From: Kutzneria buriramensis
GTDB lineage: Bacteria > Actinomycetota > Actinomycetes > Mycobacteriales > Pseudonocardiaceae
Length of the DNA: 64,000 bases
Direction of reading: 5' to 3'
NCBI RefSeq assembly: GCF_043575855.1
Contig: NZ_CP144375.1
Coordinates: 11,036,001 to 11,100,000 of the forward strand
Each line of letters opens with the position of its first letter. Positions within the stretch are counted from its first letter, which is position 1. The notes under the pieces were generated by a model. The model did not search any database and was not told where the DNA came from. It saw only the letters and a list, made by a program, of their open reading frames with translations. This document shows, piece after piece, positions 17,200 to 26,050 of this stretch. A program made the position numbers and the translations under genes.

Positions 17200-18564
17200 G
17201 TGGATTCAGGTCCTTCGCTCGGACACGTGGCAGTGCTGGGAGGCGGCATCGCGGGGCTGCTCACCGCCAACGTCCTCGCGCGCTACGCGACGGAGGTGAC
17301 GGTGGTGGAGCGCGACCAGTGTCCCGACGCCCCCGAGCCCCGCGCGGGCGTCCCGCAGTCGCGGCACACGCATGTCCTGCTGGCCAGCGGAATCCAGGCG
17401 TTGCACCAGCTACTGCCCGGATTCGTCGCCGAACTGACGGACGCCGGCGCGCCGACGCTGTCGGTGCCGGCGGACGTCGGCGTGTGGCAGTCGGGGCAGT
17501 GGGTTTCGCGTCGAAATCCGTCCGCGCCGGTCATGACGCCGTCGCGACCGCTCCTGGACCATCTCGTCCGGAAGCGGGTGCTGGCCGAGCCGCGCGTACG
17601 GATGGTGCCGTCCACCGAGGCGACCGGCCTGCTGGGCGGGCCGCACCAGATCACCGGCGTCACGATCCGTGGCCGAGCTGCCGGCCGACGGGGCGAACAG
17701 GAACTCGCGGCCGACCTCGTGGTGGACGCGACCGGCCGAGGCAGTCGCACGCCCCAGTGGCTGGCGAGGCTCGGTGCGGCAGAGCCCGCCGACGAGCTGC
17801 TGGACGCCGGACGCGCGTACGCGACGGGTGTCTTCCACGTGGACGATCGGACATCCGCCGGGGACATCGGCGGTTTCTACATCGTCCCCGACGCCGGGCA
17901 ACCCCTCGGCGCGATCATCCTGCCGGCGGAGGACGACCGGTGGATGGTCACCCTGTCCGGACCGCGCGGCCAGGCCCCGCCGACCGATCCGGCGGGTTTC
18001 GTCGACTACGCCAGGAACCTGCCGCACGACGCCCCGCACAAGTGGCTCAGCACCGCGCGTCCCCTCGGCCGACCCGTCGGGTACCGCCATACCGCGAATC
18101 GCCGCCGCCGCTACGACCGCGCTCGTGCCGGCCTGCTCGTGGTCGGCGACGCCGTCTGCGCGCTCAATCCGGTCTACGGGCAGGGTATGTCGGTCGCCGC
18201 CCAGAACGCGGTGTTCCTCGACCGCGTGCTGGCCGGCGCCGCTCGGACGCCATCGGCGCATGAGCTGCAGCAGGCGATCCTGCGGTCGTCGCAGTGGGCG
18301 TGGGAGGTCGCCACCGGCGCGGACAGCCCCATGCCCGGCGCCGTCGGCAACGCCCTGCGCAACGGCCCGCTCGACCGGCTCGCCGACTGGTACCTCGGGC
18401 GGGTGCGCGATCGCGTGCCGGGCGATCCGGTCGTGTGCAAGGCCTTCCGGGACGTGCTGTTCCTGCTGGCGCCGCCCCGCAGCCTGCTCACCTCCCCCGA
18501 AGTCGTTCTCCGGTCGCTGTTGCGTGCCCCGACACCGACACCACCGGACCTGCCCACCCCATGA
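17200..18564 (+). CDS. FAD-dependent monooxygenase, probable prenyl epoxidase
   Basis: A 454-residue PHBH-superfamily flavoprotein. It shows the N-terminal dinucleotide motif VLGGGIAGLLTAN, a PRAGVPQSRHTHVLL segment typical of the subgroup that acts on isoprenoids and other lipophilic substrates, a DG-like VVDATGRGS and the FAD-ribityl motif VVGDAVCALNPVYGQG. In context (prenyltransferases upstream and downstream, membrane terpene cyclase at the end) the best assignment is epoxidation of a prenyl double bond before proton-initiated cyclisation, the job done by PaxM-type enzymes. GTG 17200 follows GAGGGGG. Substrate cannot be proved from sequence. Confidence 0.82.
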   Translation: MDSGPSLGHVAVLGGGIAGLLTANVLARYATEVTVVERDQCPDAPEPRAGVPQSRHTHVLLASGIQALHQLLPGFVAELTDAGAPTLSVPADVGVWQSGQWVSRRNPSAPVMTPSRPLLDHLVRKRVLAEPRVRMVPSTEATGLLGGPHQITGVTIRGRAAGRRGEQELAADLVVDATGRGSRTPQWLARLGAAEPADELLDAGRAYATGVFHVDDRTSAGDIGGFYIVPDAGQPLGAIILPAEDDRWMVTLSGPRGQAPPTDPAGFVDYARNLPHDAPHKWLSTARPLGRPVGYRHTANRRRRYDRARAGLLVVGDAVCALNPVYGQGMSVAAQNAVFLDRVLAGAARTPSAHELQQAILRSSQWAWEVATGADSPMPGAVGNALRNGPLDRLADWYLGRVRDRVPGDPVVCKAFRDVLFLLAPPRSLLTSPEVVLRSLLRAPTPTPPDLPTP

Positions 18565-18600
18565 GCCACGCCCATCCGAGAGCGAGGTCTTCCCGATGCG

Positions 18601-19650
18601 ATGCCTGCAATCCCGACCAGTGGCGGTGACCCGGTGACCACAACGCCGACAAACCTGGCCCTGGACCTGGGCAGGTCGCTGGTCGAGCCGGCGCTGCGCG
18701 ATGCCGTCCGGCATTGCCTGTGCCCGGAATTGGCGCGCGTCACCGCGTACCACCACGGCTGGACCGATGCCGCCGGCCGGCCGGCCGAGGGGCGGGGTGG
18801 AAAGCTCGTCCGGCCTGCACTGGCGCTGCTGTCCGCACGGGCGGCGTCGTTCACCGCTGCCGACGGCGTGCCCGCCGCGGTGGCAGTGGAGCTCGTGCAC
18901 AACTTCTCGCTGCTGCACGACGACATCATGGACGGTGACACGGTCCGTCGCGGTCGGGCGACCGCGTGGACGGTTTTCGGTGCGCCCCAAGCCATCCTCG
19001 GCGGCGACGCGCTGCTGGCCGCGGCGACGACGGTGTTGTTGGACACGCGCCGCGTGGGGGCCGCGTCGGCCACTCGCTCACTGATCGCCGCGACCCAGCG
19101 CATGATCAGCGGCCAGGCCGCCGACATGGACTTCGAACAGCGCGACGACGTGACGGTGGCCGAATGCCTCCGGATGGCCGGTGACAAGACCGGGGCGCTG
19201 CTCGCCTGTGCCTGCGCGCTCGGCGCCGAACTCGTCGGCGGCGACGTGGCGCTGGTCCAGCGGCTGGCCGCCTTCGGCGAGCACATCGGACTCGCCTTCC
19301 AACTCGTCGACGACCTGCTGGGCATCTGGGGCGACCCGGAGCACACCGGGAAGGAGACGGGCGCCGACATCAGGGCCCGCAAGAAGTCGCTGCCCGTGGT
19401 GGCGGCTCTGAACGCGGCGCAGTCGGACGAGCTCCACGCCCTCTACCACGGCCCGGAGCCCTTCACGGAGGCCGACGTGCGACGGATCACGGACCTGGTC
19501 GAACGCGGCGGAGGGCGGGACTGGGCGCAGGAGGAAGCCGCCCGAATGACCGCGGCCGCGGAGGAATGCCTTGCCGGCGCGGGAATCGCGGACGCGGTGC
19601 ACGGCGAGTTCCGGGACGTCGCCGCGCTGATCCTCGGCCGTCGGTCCTGA
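18601..19650 (+). CDS. Geranylgeranyl diphosphate synthase-like trans-prenyl diphosphate synthase
   Basis: A 349-residue isoprenyl diphosphate synthase with canonical aspartate-rich motifs: NFSLLHDDIMDGD followed by RRGR, and FQLVDDLLGIWGDP; the GDKTGAL segment and the KKSLPVV basic region are also present. The Asn-Phe-Ser-Leu-Leu-His stretch before the first motif is common in actinomycete GGPP synthases, so C20 is the likely product, with C15 possible. It would use IPP and DMAPP supplied by the neighbouring MEP genes and pass the chain to the other prenyltransferase. ATG 18601 is used; GTG 18634 is an in-frame alternative. Confidence 0.88.
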   Translation: MPAIPTSGGDPVTTTPTNLALDLGRSLVEPALRDAVRHCLCPELARVTAYHHGWTDAAGRPAEGRGGKLVRPALALLSARAASFTAADGVPAAVAVELVHNFSLLHDDIMDGDTVRRGRATAWTVFGAPQAILGGDALLAAATTVLLDTRRVGAASATRSLIAATQRMISGQAADMDFEQRDDVTVAECLRMAGDKTGALLACACALGAELVGGDVALVQRLAAFGEHIGLAFQLVDDLLGIWGDPEHTGKETGADIRARKKSLPVVAALNAAQSDELHALYHGPEPFTEADVRRITDLVERGGGRDWAQEEAARMTAAAEECLAGAGIADAVHGEFRDVAALILGRRS

Positions 19651-19685
19651 CGACCACTCCTTCCCTCTGGCAGAGAGGCTGTTCC

Positions 19686-20855
19686 ATGCCTGAGCTCAAG
19701 GCGCTTCCCATCGCGGCGCGCGCCGCCGAATGCCCGTTCGACCCCGCTCCCGAGCTGCGCGAGATGCTGCACGAGGACGAGCTGCGGCGGATCAAGGTGC
19801 CCAGCCCGCTGCTGGGCGAGTTCGAGGCGGTGGCCGTCACCCGGTACGACGACGCCAGGAGCCTGCTCAGCGACGACCGGTTGCTGACCGGGCAGTCCCT
19901 GCCGACCCAGCCGGGCAACCTGCTGAGCTACGACGGCGCCGAGCATTCCCGGTTGCGGCGCATGCTGACCGGCTTCTTCACGACCAAGCGGGCGCGGGCC
20001 CTGCGCCCGATGATCGACGACGTCGTGGCGTCCAGGCTGGACGCGTTGGCGGCGGCCGGTCCCGGCACGGACCTGGTGCAGGCGTTCTGCGCGCCCATCC
20101 CGACGCAGGTGATCTGCGAACTGCTGGGGGTGCCCTACGCCGACCGCGAGGACTTCCGACACCGGGCCGAGGTCGCCCTGGACGTCAACGCGACGCGGGA
20201 GGAGCAGATCCAGAAAGCCACCGACATGCAGGCGTACATGGCCGGGCTCGTCGCGCGCCACCGCGACGAGCCCGGCGACAACCTGCTGGGCGGCATCGTG
20301 CGCGACCACGGCGACGAGTTGACCGACATCGAGCTGATGGGGATCGGCAACATGCTGCTCATCGCCGGGCACGAGACCATCACCAGCATGCTGGCGGTCG
20401 CCATCGCCCTGCTGCTCCAGCACCCCGACCAGCTCGCGATCGTGCGTGACGAACCCTCGGCCGTCGACGGCGCCGTGGAGGAACTGCTGCGGTACTGCAC
20501 GCCGGCGACCATCCTGCCGCGCCAGGCGGCCGCGAGCATGTGCGTGCGGGGCCAGCAGATCGAGGAGGGGGAACGGGTGGTGGTGTCGATACTGGCCGCC
20601 AACCGGGATCCGCGGGGGACCGGCCGGGACCTCGACCGTCTGGACGTGCGCCGGCCGCCGCAGCCGCACATGGCGTTCGGCCACGGGCCGCACCAGTGCC
20701 TGGGCCAGCAGTTGGCGCGTACGGAGCTGCGGGCCGCGTTGCCGGCCCTGTTCGCCCGGTTCCCCACGCTGCGCCTGGCCGTGCCGGCGGACGAGGTCGA
20801 CTACAAGACCACCGCGCTCGTCTTCGGCGTGCGGACGCTGCCGGTCGCGTGGTGA
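19686..20855 (+). CDS. Cytochrome P450
   Basis: A 389-residue soluble bacterial P450. I-helix oxygen-activation motif AGHETITSM (about 225-235), K-helix ExxR in VEELLRYC, and heme-binding loop FGHGPHQCLGQQLAR with the thiolate Cys near residue 340. Length is normal for actinomycete P450s. The stop codon overlaps the GTG start of a 3Fe-4S ferredoxin, so the redox partner is supplied in the same operon; no ferredoxin reductase is encoded nearby. Role: hydroxylation or other oxidation of the terpenoid or of a carrier-bound amino acid. Confidence 0.93.
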   Translation: MPELKALPIAARAAECPFDPAPELREMLHEDELRRIKVPSPLLGEFEAVAVTRYDDARSLLSDDRLLTGQSLPTQPGNLLSYDGAEHSRLRRMLTGFFTTKRARALRPMIDDVVASRLDALAAAGPGTDLVQAFCAPIPTQVICELLGVPYADREDFRHRAEVALDVNATREEQIQKATDMQAYMAGLVARHRDEPGDNLLGGIVRDHGDELTDIELMGIGNMLLIAGHETITSMLAVAIALLLQHPDQLAIVRDEPSAVDGAVEELLRYCTPATILPRQAAASMCVRGQQIEEGERVVVSILAANRDPRGTGRDLDRLDVRRPPQPHMAFGHGPHQCLGQQLARTELRAALPALFARFPTLRLAVPADEVDYKTTALVFGVRTLPVAW

Positions 20856-21100
20856 AGACCATGCGGGTCGAGGTCGACCACACGAGATGCGCCGCGGTCG
20901 GGCGGTGTGCCGGGATCGCGCCCGAGGTCTTCGACCAGCGCGAGGACGACGGCGTGGTGATCCTGCTCGACGCGGCGCCGCCGGACAGCGACCGGGTGCG
21001 AGAGGCGGCCCTGCTGTGCCCGGCGGCCGCCATCGTCGTGCACGAGAACGCGGCGCCGACACCAGGAACTCCCATCACCCCCAGAGGAAGCCATGTTTGA
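20852..21100 (+). CDS. 3Fe-4S ferredoxin
   Basis: An 82-residue electron carrier of the type paired with actinomycete P450s: VEVDHTRCAAVGRCAGIAPEVF carries two cluster cysteines in a Cys-x5-Cys arrangement (the classic middle Cys is replaced, as in 3Fe-4S forms) and the last cysteine lies in ALLCPAAAI. The GTG at 20852 overlaps the P450 stop (GTGA), and its own stop at 21100 overlaps the following FAD enzyme start by eight bases. ATG 20861 is the alternative start. Electron donor to the upstream P450. Confidence 0.85.
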   Translation: MKTMRVEVDHTRCAAVGRCAGIAPEVFDQREDDGVVILLDAAPPDSDRVREAALLCPAAAIVVHENAAPTPGTPITPRGSHV

Positions 21101-22892
21101 CGTGGACGTGCCAGTTCTCGTTGTCGGCGGTGGCGGCTGCGGGCTTGCCGCGTCGATCTTCCTGTCCGACGTGGGCGTGCGCCACCTGTTGGTCGAGCGC
21201 CGGGAATCGACCTCGGCGTTGCCCAGGGCGCACTACCTAAACCAGCGCACCATGGAGATCTTCCGGCAGCACGGCATCGCCGACGACGTCTACGAGATCG
21301 GCGCGCCGCTGGCCAACATGAGCGAGGTCGTGTGGCGCACGTCGTTGGCCGGCGACGGCCCCCTGGACGCTCGGGACCTGTATCGGATCGACGCCTTCGG
21401 CGGCCGCAGCACGGCCGGGCCGTACGCGGCGGACAGCGCCTGCCCCTCGACGAACCTCCCGCAACACCGGCTCGAGCCGCTGCTGCGCCTGCATGCGGAG
21501 GACCGCGCGCCGGGCGGCGTGCGCTTCAACCACATACTGGACGAGTTCACGCAGGACGAGAACGGCGTGACCGCACGGGTGACCGATCGGTCGACCGGCG
21601 AGACCGGCACCGTCCGCGCCCGGTATCTGATCGCGGCCGACGGCGGCCGCGGCATCGGCGGCGCGCTCGGCGTGCCGATGGACGGCGACGCCGGCGGCTT
21701 CACCATCATCTCCGTCCACTTCAGCGCGGACCTGTCCCGCTGGTGGAGCGGCGACTCGGCGCTGATGACCAACTTCGTCAGCCCCGAGGGCGGGCTGATC
21801 TCCGCGTACGCGATGGTCGCGGCCGGGCCCAGCTGGGGACTCGCGTCCGAGGAATGGGCCCTGCACTTCAACCTGCCGCCGGGCGGCACGGTGGACCTGA
21901 GCACGGAGGCGGTCGCCGCGCGGGTGCGGGAACTGCTGAAGCTGCCGGAGCTGAGCCTGCGGATCCACCACGTGAGCGAGTACCTGCCCGAGGCCGTCGT
22001 CGCGCGGTCGTTCCGCGTCGGCCGGGTCTTCCTCGCCGGGGACGCCGCGCACCGGCAGCCGCCCGCCACCGGACTCGGTCTGAACACGGCGATCCAGGAC
22101 GCGCACAACCTCGCGTGGAAACTCGCGGCCGTGCTGGGCGGCCAGGCCGACGACGCGCTGCTCGACACGTACGAGGCGGAACGGCTGCCGGCCGCTCACC
22201 AGAACGTGGCCTGGGCGATGTCCTGCTTCCTGAACCACGGCGTGCTGCACGCGTGCCTGGGCGCGATGCCCGGGCTTCCCGCGGAGGCCCGCGCGGCCAA
22301 CTTCCGCGAGCTGCTGTCCGACACGCCGATGGGGGAGACCCGGCGGGCCCGCGCGCGGGAGGTCTTCGGGACCCAACGGACCGAGTACCAGGCTCATGAC
22401 ATCGAGATCGGCTTCGCCTATCCGACCGGCGCCATCGTGCCCGACGGGTCGCAGCCGCCACCGCGCGACCCGATGGGCACCACGTACCACCCGGTCGCCC
22501 GGCCAGGGCATCGGCTGCCGCATGCCTGGCTGACCTGTGACGACGTCCGCGTCTCCTCCCACGACCTCGTCGGCAACCAGGGCGGTTTCGCGCTGCTGAC
22601 CGGACCGCTGGCGGACGAGTGGACGGTCGCGGCGAAGGCCGCCGCCGACGCCCACGGCGTGGCCCTGTCCGTCGTGCCGATCGGCACGGATCCGGCGACG
22701 GCCGGCTGGCGGCAGGCCGACGGCAGCTGGTCGGCGGTCAGCGGGATCGGCGACGGCGGCGCCGTGCTGGTGCGTCCGGACAACCACGTGGCCTGGCGCA
22801 GTCCACAGGGGAGTGATCACGCCGCCGAGGAACTCGACGCGGTGTTCCGACGGATCCTCGGGCACACCCCCGCGCCCGGCGAGAGGAGCTGA
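21093..22892 (+). CDS. FAD-dependent aromatic hydroxylase (PgaE/TfdB-like)
   Basis: A 599-residue class A flavoprotein monooxygenase: FAD-binding VVGGGGCGLAAS at the N-terminus, the substrate-pocket segment LPRAHYLNQRTMEIF, the DG motif in LIAADGGRG, and GDAAHRQPPATGLGLNTAIQDAHNL with a C-terminal thioredoxin-like domain (about 450-590, ending in the VLVRPDNHVAWR pattern). This subgroup hydroxylates phenolic or polycyclic aromatic substrates using NAD(P)H. Its presence implies that the product, or part of it, is aromatic. ATG 21093 lies within the end of the ferredoxin gene. Confidence 0.88.
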   Translation: MFDVDVPVLVVGGGGCGLAASIFLSDVGVRHLLVERRESTSALPRAHYLNQRTMEIFRQHGIADDVYEIGAPLANMSEVVWRTSLAGDGPLDARDLYRIDAFGGRSTAGPYAADSACPSTNLPQHRLEPLLRLHAEDRAPGGVRFNHILDEFTQDENGVTARVTDRSTGETGTVRARYLIAADGGRGIGGALGVPMDGDAGGFTIISVHFSADLSRWWSGDSALMTNFVSPEGGLISAYAMVAAGPSWGLASEEWALHFNLPPGGTVDLSTEAVAARVRELLKLPELSLRIHHVSEYLPEAVVARSFRVGRVFLAGDAAHRQPPATGLGLNTAIQDAHNLAWKLAAVLGGQADDALLDTYEAERLPAAHQNVAWAMSCFLNHGVLHACLGAMPGLPAEARAANFRELLSDTPMGETRRARAREVFGTQRTEYQAHDIEIGFAYPTGAIVPDGSQPPPRDPMGTTYHPVARPGHRLPHAWLTCDDVRVSSHDLVGNQGGFALLTGPLADEWTVAAKAAADAHGVALSVVPIGTDPATAGWRQADGSWSAVSGIGDGGAVLVRPDNHVAWRSPQGSDHAAEELDAVFRRILGHTPAPGERS

Positions 22893-22895
22893 GCC

Positions 22896-23285
22896 ATGTC
22901 CCGCGGCGAGCACGAGCGTGTCGTGCGGGAGTTCCTGACCGGGATGGGACCCACACCGGCGGCGGTGCGGGCGACGGTCGACCGCTTCCTGACCGACGAC
23001 TGCGTGTGGGAGAACCCCGGTTCACCGGTGTGCCAGGGCAAGCAGCAGATCCTCGAACTCATGCCGCCCGACTTCGCGCGGCTGGAGGTCGAGTTCCGGC
23101 ACATGGCCACGGTCGGCGACACCGTCCTGGTCGAGCGGGTCGAGAACATGCTGCGCGCCGAGGGGCCGCCCATCGCGCTGAACCTGAAGGTGATGGCCGC
23201 CTTCGACCTGCGTGCCGGCCGGATCAGCGCCTGGCGGGACTACTTCGACATCACCACTCTCATCTCCGAGCGCCCGGAACGGTGA
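22896..23285 (+). CDS. SnoaL/limonene-epoxide-hydrolase-like protein
   Basis: A 129-residue alpha+beta-barrel protein: helical start with VVREFLTGM, TDDCVWENPG and CQGKQQILELM, MAAFDLRAGRISAWRDYFDI at the C-terminal strands. The NTF2-like fold is clear; limonene-epoxide-hydrolase-type members have Asp-Arg-Asp catalytic residues, and DLRAGRISAWRDYFD fits the last of them. A role in opening an epoxide or in a cyclisation step is plausible beside an epoxidase, but SnoaL-like proteins are functionally diverse. It starts 3 bp after the aromatic hydroxylase stop. Confidence 0.75.
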   Translation: MSRGEHERVVREFLTGMGPTPAAVRATVDRFLTDDCVWENPGSPVCQGKQQILELMPPDFARLEVEFRHMATVGDTVLVERVENMLRAEGPPIALNLKVMAAFDLRAGRISAWRDYFDITTLISERPER

Positions 23286-23287
23286 CC

Positions 23288-24481
23288 ATGATGAAGATCC
23301 AAACGCACATGACCGACCTGCGGGTCGACCTGGTGACGCGCGTCCACAAGATCGGGACGACGCTGGCGGCCGGCGTCGCGGAGGGGGAGCGGGAACGGCG
23401 GCTGCCGGCCGACACCGTGCGCGTGATCGACGAGTCGCAGGTGAGCCGGCTGTGGACCGCGAGCGCCTACGGCGGCTTCGAGACCGACGTGCGGACCCTG
23501 AGCGAGGTCACCAAGGCGCTCTCGCACTACTGCCCGTCCACGTCCTGGGTGGTGAACAACATCAACGGGTCGAACCTGCTCGCCGCCCGGTTCCCCCGGA
23601 CCGCGCGGGACGAGGTGTTCGGCGACAACCCGGGGGCGAAGCTGGCCTCGGTCTTCGCGGCGCCGGGCAAGGTGGTCCGCACCGACGGCGGCTACCTGCT
23701 CTCGGGCCGGTGGCCGTACGCGTCCGGCATCCTGCACGACGACTGGGCGATCCTGAGCGCGCTGGAGCGCGACGCCGCCGGGGACGTGGTTCGTCCGGTG
23801 TCCGTCCTGGTTCCCACGGCCGATGTGGCGATCGACGACACCTGGCACACCGTCGGCATGCGGGCGACCGGCAGCCACACCGTCGTCGCCGAGGAGACCT
23901 TCGTCCCCGAGCACCGGGTGATCCCGATCGACGTGCAGCTGGGCCGGGAGAACGCCACCGACGTGATGGTGCCGCCGCTGTTCCGGTCGCCCGCGGTCGC
24001 GGCGATGGCCGTCATCTGCGCGTCCGTGGTGGTCGGCATCGGGCAGGCCGCGCGCGCCTTTGTCGTCGACCGGGCGCCGGGGCGGGGCATCGCACCCACC
24101 TGCTACACCAGCCAACCGGATTCGCGGACCTTCGTCTCCGCCCTCGGCCGGACGGCCCTGACGATCGACGCCGCCGAGCTGCACGTGGACCGGGCCGCCG
24201 ACGTGATCGACGCGGCCGCCGCCGCGGCCATCCCGCTGCCGGAGAGCGAGCTGCGCCGGATTCGCGGCGACGTCGGGCAGGCGGTGAACCTGGTGACCGT
24301 CGCGCTGGACGAGCTGATGTGGGCCCACGGGGCGGCGTCGTTCGCCGAGTCGAACCCCTTGCAGCAGTTCTGGCGGGACGCCAACACCGCGGCCCGGCAC
24401 GCGGTGCTCAACCCGTACGTCGGCCGTGAACTGTACGGCGGCGCGTTCTTCGGCCTGGACTCCATCGTGCCCACCCTCTGA
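23288..24481 (+). CDS. Acyl-CoA-dehydrogenase-fold flavin-dependent oxygenase
   Basis: A 397-residue protein of the group D flavin monooxygenase type (HsaA/HpaB-like, ACAD fold): N-terminal helical domain (to about 110), a middle beta domain with LSGRWPYASGILHDDW and GMRATGSHTV, and a C-terminal four-helix domain. Such enzymes use reduced flavin from a separate reductase; some bacterial indole terpenoid pathways use one (XiaF-type) for indole oxidation. No flavin reductase gene is seen here. A GTG at 23282 overlapping the previous stop, and ATG 23291, are alternative starts. Confidence 0.8.
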   Translation: MMKIQTHMTDLRVDLVTRVHKIGTTLAAGVAEGERERRLPADTVRVIDESQVSRLWTASAYGGFETDVRTLSEVTKALSHYCPSTSWVVNNINGSNLLAARFPRTARDEVFGDNPGAKLASVFAAPGKVVRTDGGYLLSGRWPYASGILHDDWAILSALERDAAGDVVRPVSVLVPTADVAIDDTWHTVGMRATGSHTVVAEETFVPEHRVIPIDVQLGRENATDVMVPPLFRSPAVAAMAVICASVVVGIGQAARAFVVDRAPGRGIAPTCYTSQPDSRTFVSALGRTALTIDAAELHVDRAADVIDAAAAAAIPLPESELRRIRGDVGQAVNLVTVALDELMWAHGAASFAESNPLQQFWRDANTAARHAVLNPYVGRELYGGAFFGLDSIVPTL

Positions 24482-24497
24482 CCTCGGGGGACAATCC

Positions 24498-25244
24498 GTG
24501 AACTGGCTGCCTCCTTATCTCATTCCGATGTCGACGGTGCCGCCGGTCTCCGTGGGACCGGCCACCGTGCCGGGCTGGCTGTACTGGTCGGTGGCCGGGC
24601 CGACCGCGGTCGGCTGGCTGCTGACCTATGTGCTGGCCATTCGACAGGCCATTGTGGACCGCAGGGTGGGCATCCCGGCGTACCTGGCGGTGGTGAACTT
24701 CGCCTGGGAGTTCAGCCTCACATTCGTCATGGAGCAGACCCCGTCGCAGCGGGGGATCGACCTGGTCTGGCTCGTCTTCGACACCGTCCTGCTGTGCCAG
24801 GTGTTCCGATACGGCCGCAGCGACTACCCCACGTTGTCGTCACGCGCGTTCCGCTGGACCGTCGTCGGCGTGCTGGTCTGGGCCGCCGTGGCGGTGGTGG
24901 CCGGGGCCAACGAGTTCCACGACCGCGACGGGATGTACACCGGCATGATCATCCAGGTGCCGCTGAGCGCGGCGTTCCTGCTGATGCTGCGGCGGCGCGG
25001 GTCCTCGGCGGGGCAGTCCATGCCCATCGCGGCCGCGAAGTTCGTCGGATCCCTGTTCGCCGGTCTCGCCGCGTTCGTCCTCTATCCGTCCCACCTGCTG
25101 TTCCTGGTGCTCGTGCCGACCTATGTCGGCCTGGACCTGGCGTACCTGGTGTTGCTGCGCCGGACGATGCGCGCCGAGGGACGCTCGCTGTGGGCGTTCC
25201 GCCCGGTTCGGCGGACCGAACGCCCAGCCGCCGCCGTCAGATGA
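24498..25244 (+). CDS. Integral-membrane terpene cyclase, Pyr4/PaxB type
   Basis: A 248-residue protein with about seven hydrophobic helices and no soluble domain, the same size as fungal Pyr4/PaxB-family meroterpenoid cyclases (about 240). In helix two the pair Trp70-Glu71 in NFAWEFSLTFV matches the region of the catalytic Glu of that family (Glu63 in Pyr4), and Asp213 in YVGLDLAYL in the last helix matches the second catalytic acid (Asp218 in Pyr4). Expected job: protonate the terminal epoxide of a prenylated intermediate and start polyene cyclisation in the membrane. GTG 24498 is preceded by GGGGGA. Last gene of the plus-strand cluster; its end overlaps a converging LuxR gene by eight bases. 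Confidence 0.82.
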   Translation: MNWLPPYLIPMSTVPPVSVGPATVPGWLYWSVAGPTAVGWLLTYVLAIRQAIVDRRVGIPAYLAVVNFAWEFSLTFVMEQTPSQRGIDLVWLVFDTVLLCQVFRYGRSDYPTLSSRAFRWTVVGVLVWAAVAVVAGANEFHDRDGMYTGMIIQVPLSAAFLLMLRRRGSSAGQSMPIAAAKFVGSLFAGLAAFVLYPSHLLFLVLVPTYVGLDLAYLVLLRRTMRAEGRSLWAFRPVRRTERPAAAVR

Positions 25245-25860
25245 CGCCCGTCCGCAGCGCGTAAGCGACGGCGTGCGGCCGATTGCGGAGGTTGAGGCGC
25301 CTGGTGATGCCGAAGATGACCTTCTTGACGGCTCGTTCCGAGAAGCACAGCTTGGCGGCGATCTCGGCCGTGTCCAATCCGTGCGACAGCAGCCGGAGGA
25401 CGTCGATCTCGCGCGGGGTGAGGCCGGAGAAGTGCAAGCCGTTCGGCGAGAGCACCTCGCGCTGAATCTGCTCCACCTGTCTCAACAGCTCGCCGAGAAT
25501 GCTCGGCGGCAACGCTCCGCCGCCGGCGGCGGCGGTCAGCACCGCCTCCTCGATCCGGTCGCTGGTCGCCGCCGCTCTCGGCAGCACGGCGACGACGTTG
25601 CAGTCCACGGCCGCGAGCAGGTCGGCGGGGTCGATCTCGCCGGGGATCAGCACCACCGGCACGCGCAGGGTCTCCTTCACCTTCCGCAGGGTCGACATCA
25701 CCTCCACGCTCATCCGCTCGGCCACCATCACGGCGACATCGACCGGCATGTGCCGTTCGCCGGACACCACCTCGACCCCCGACAGGGAGTCGAGGTGCTT
25801 GCCGATCACCATCTCGGTCAGCGCATCCGGCGCCCGCACCAGGACCTTCACCAGGTTCAC
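25237..25860 (-). CDS. LuxR/NarL-type regulator with degenerate receiver
   Basis: A 207-residue regulator: N-terminal receiver-like domain (about 1-115) and C-terminal LuxR helix-turn-helix (about 145-207; FSGLTPREIDVLRLLSHGLDTAEIAAKL with SERAVKKVIFGI as recognition helix). The receiver lacks the acidic pair, the phospho-Asp (strand reads VDVAVMVAE) and the usual Lys, so it is probably phosphorylation-independent or ligand-controlled. GTG 25860 follows GGGGAGG. It lies 3' of ispG on the same strand and overlaps the cyclase gene tail-to-tail: a likely pathway-specific regulator. Confidence 0.85.
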   Translation of the reverse strand: MNLVKVLVRAPDALTEMVIGKHLDSLSGVEVVSGERHMPVDVAVMVAERMSVEVMSTLRKVKETLRVPVVLIPGEIDPADLLAAVDCNVVAVLPRAAATSDRIEEAVLTAAAGGGALPPSILGELLRQVEQIQREVLSPNGLHFSGLTPREIDVLRLLSHGLDTAEIAAKLCFSERAVKKVIFGITRRLNLRNRPHAVAYALRTGVI

Positions 25861-26002
25861 CAAGCCTCCCCAGATTTCGTGGCGGCAAATGCCGACTCGA
25901 AAACCGTATGCGGCCGCGGCCGGGAGCGAGCGGCGGCGGCGTCATCGGGGCCTTCGCGCGGGGGGGATCCCTCGTCTTCCCCTCGGGGGTCCGAACAGCC
26001 GA

Positions 26003-26032
26003 CACGGGCGGCGCCGTGCGGCGCCGCCCGTG
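26003..26032 (-). terminator. GC-rich hairpin after ispG
   Basis: A perfect 13-bp stem, CACGGGCGGCGCC with GGCGCCGCCCGTG around GTGC, 18 bp beyond the ispG stop on the minus strand. It probably ends the ispH-dxs-ispG message, which means the LuxR gene further on would need its own promoter or readthrough. Confidence 0.75.
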
Positions 26033-26050
26033 CGGTCGGGAAAGCCATGG

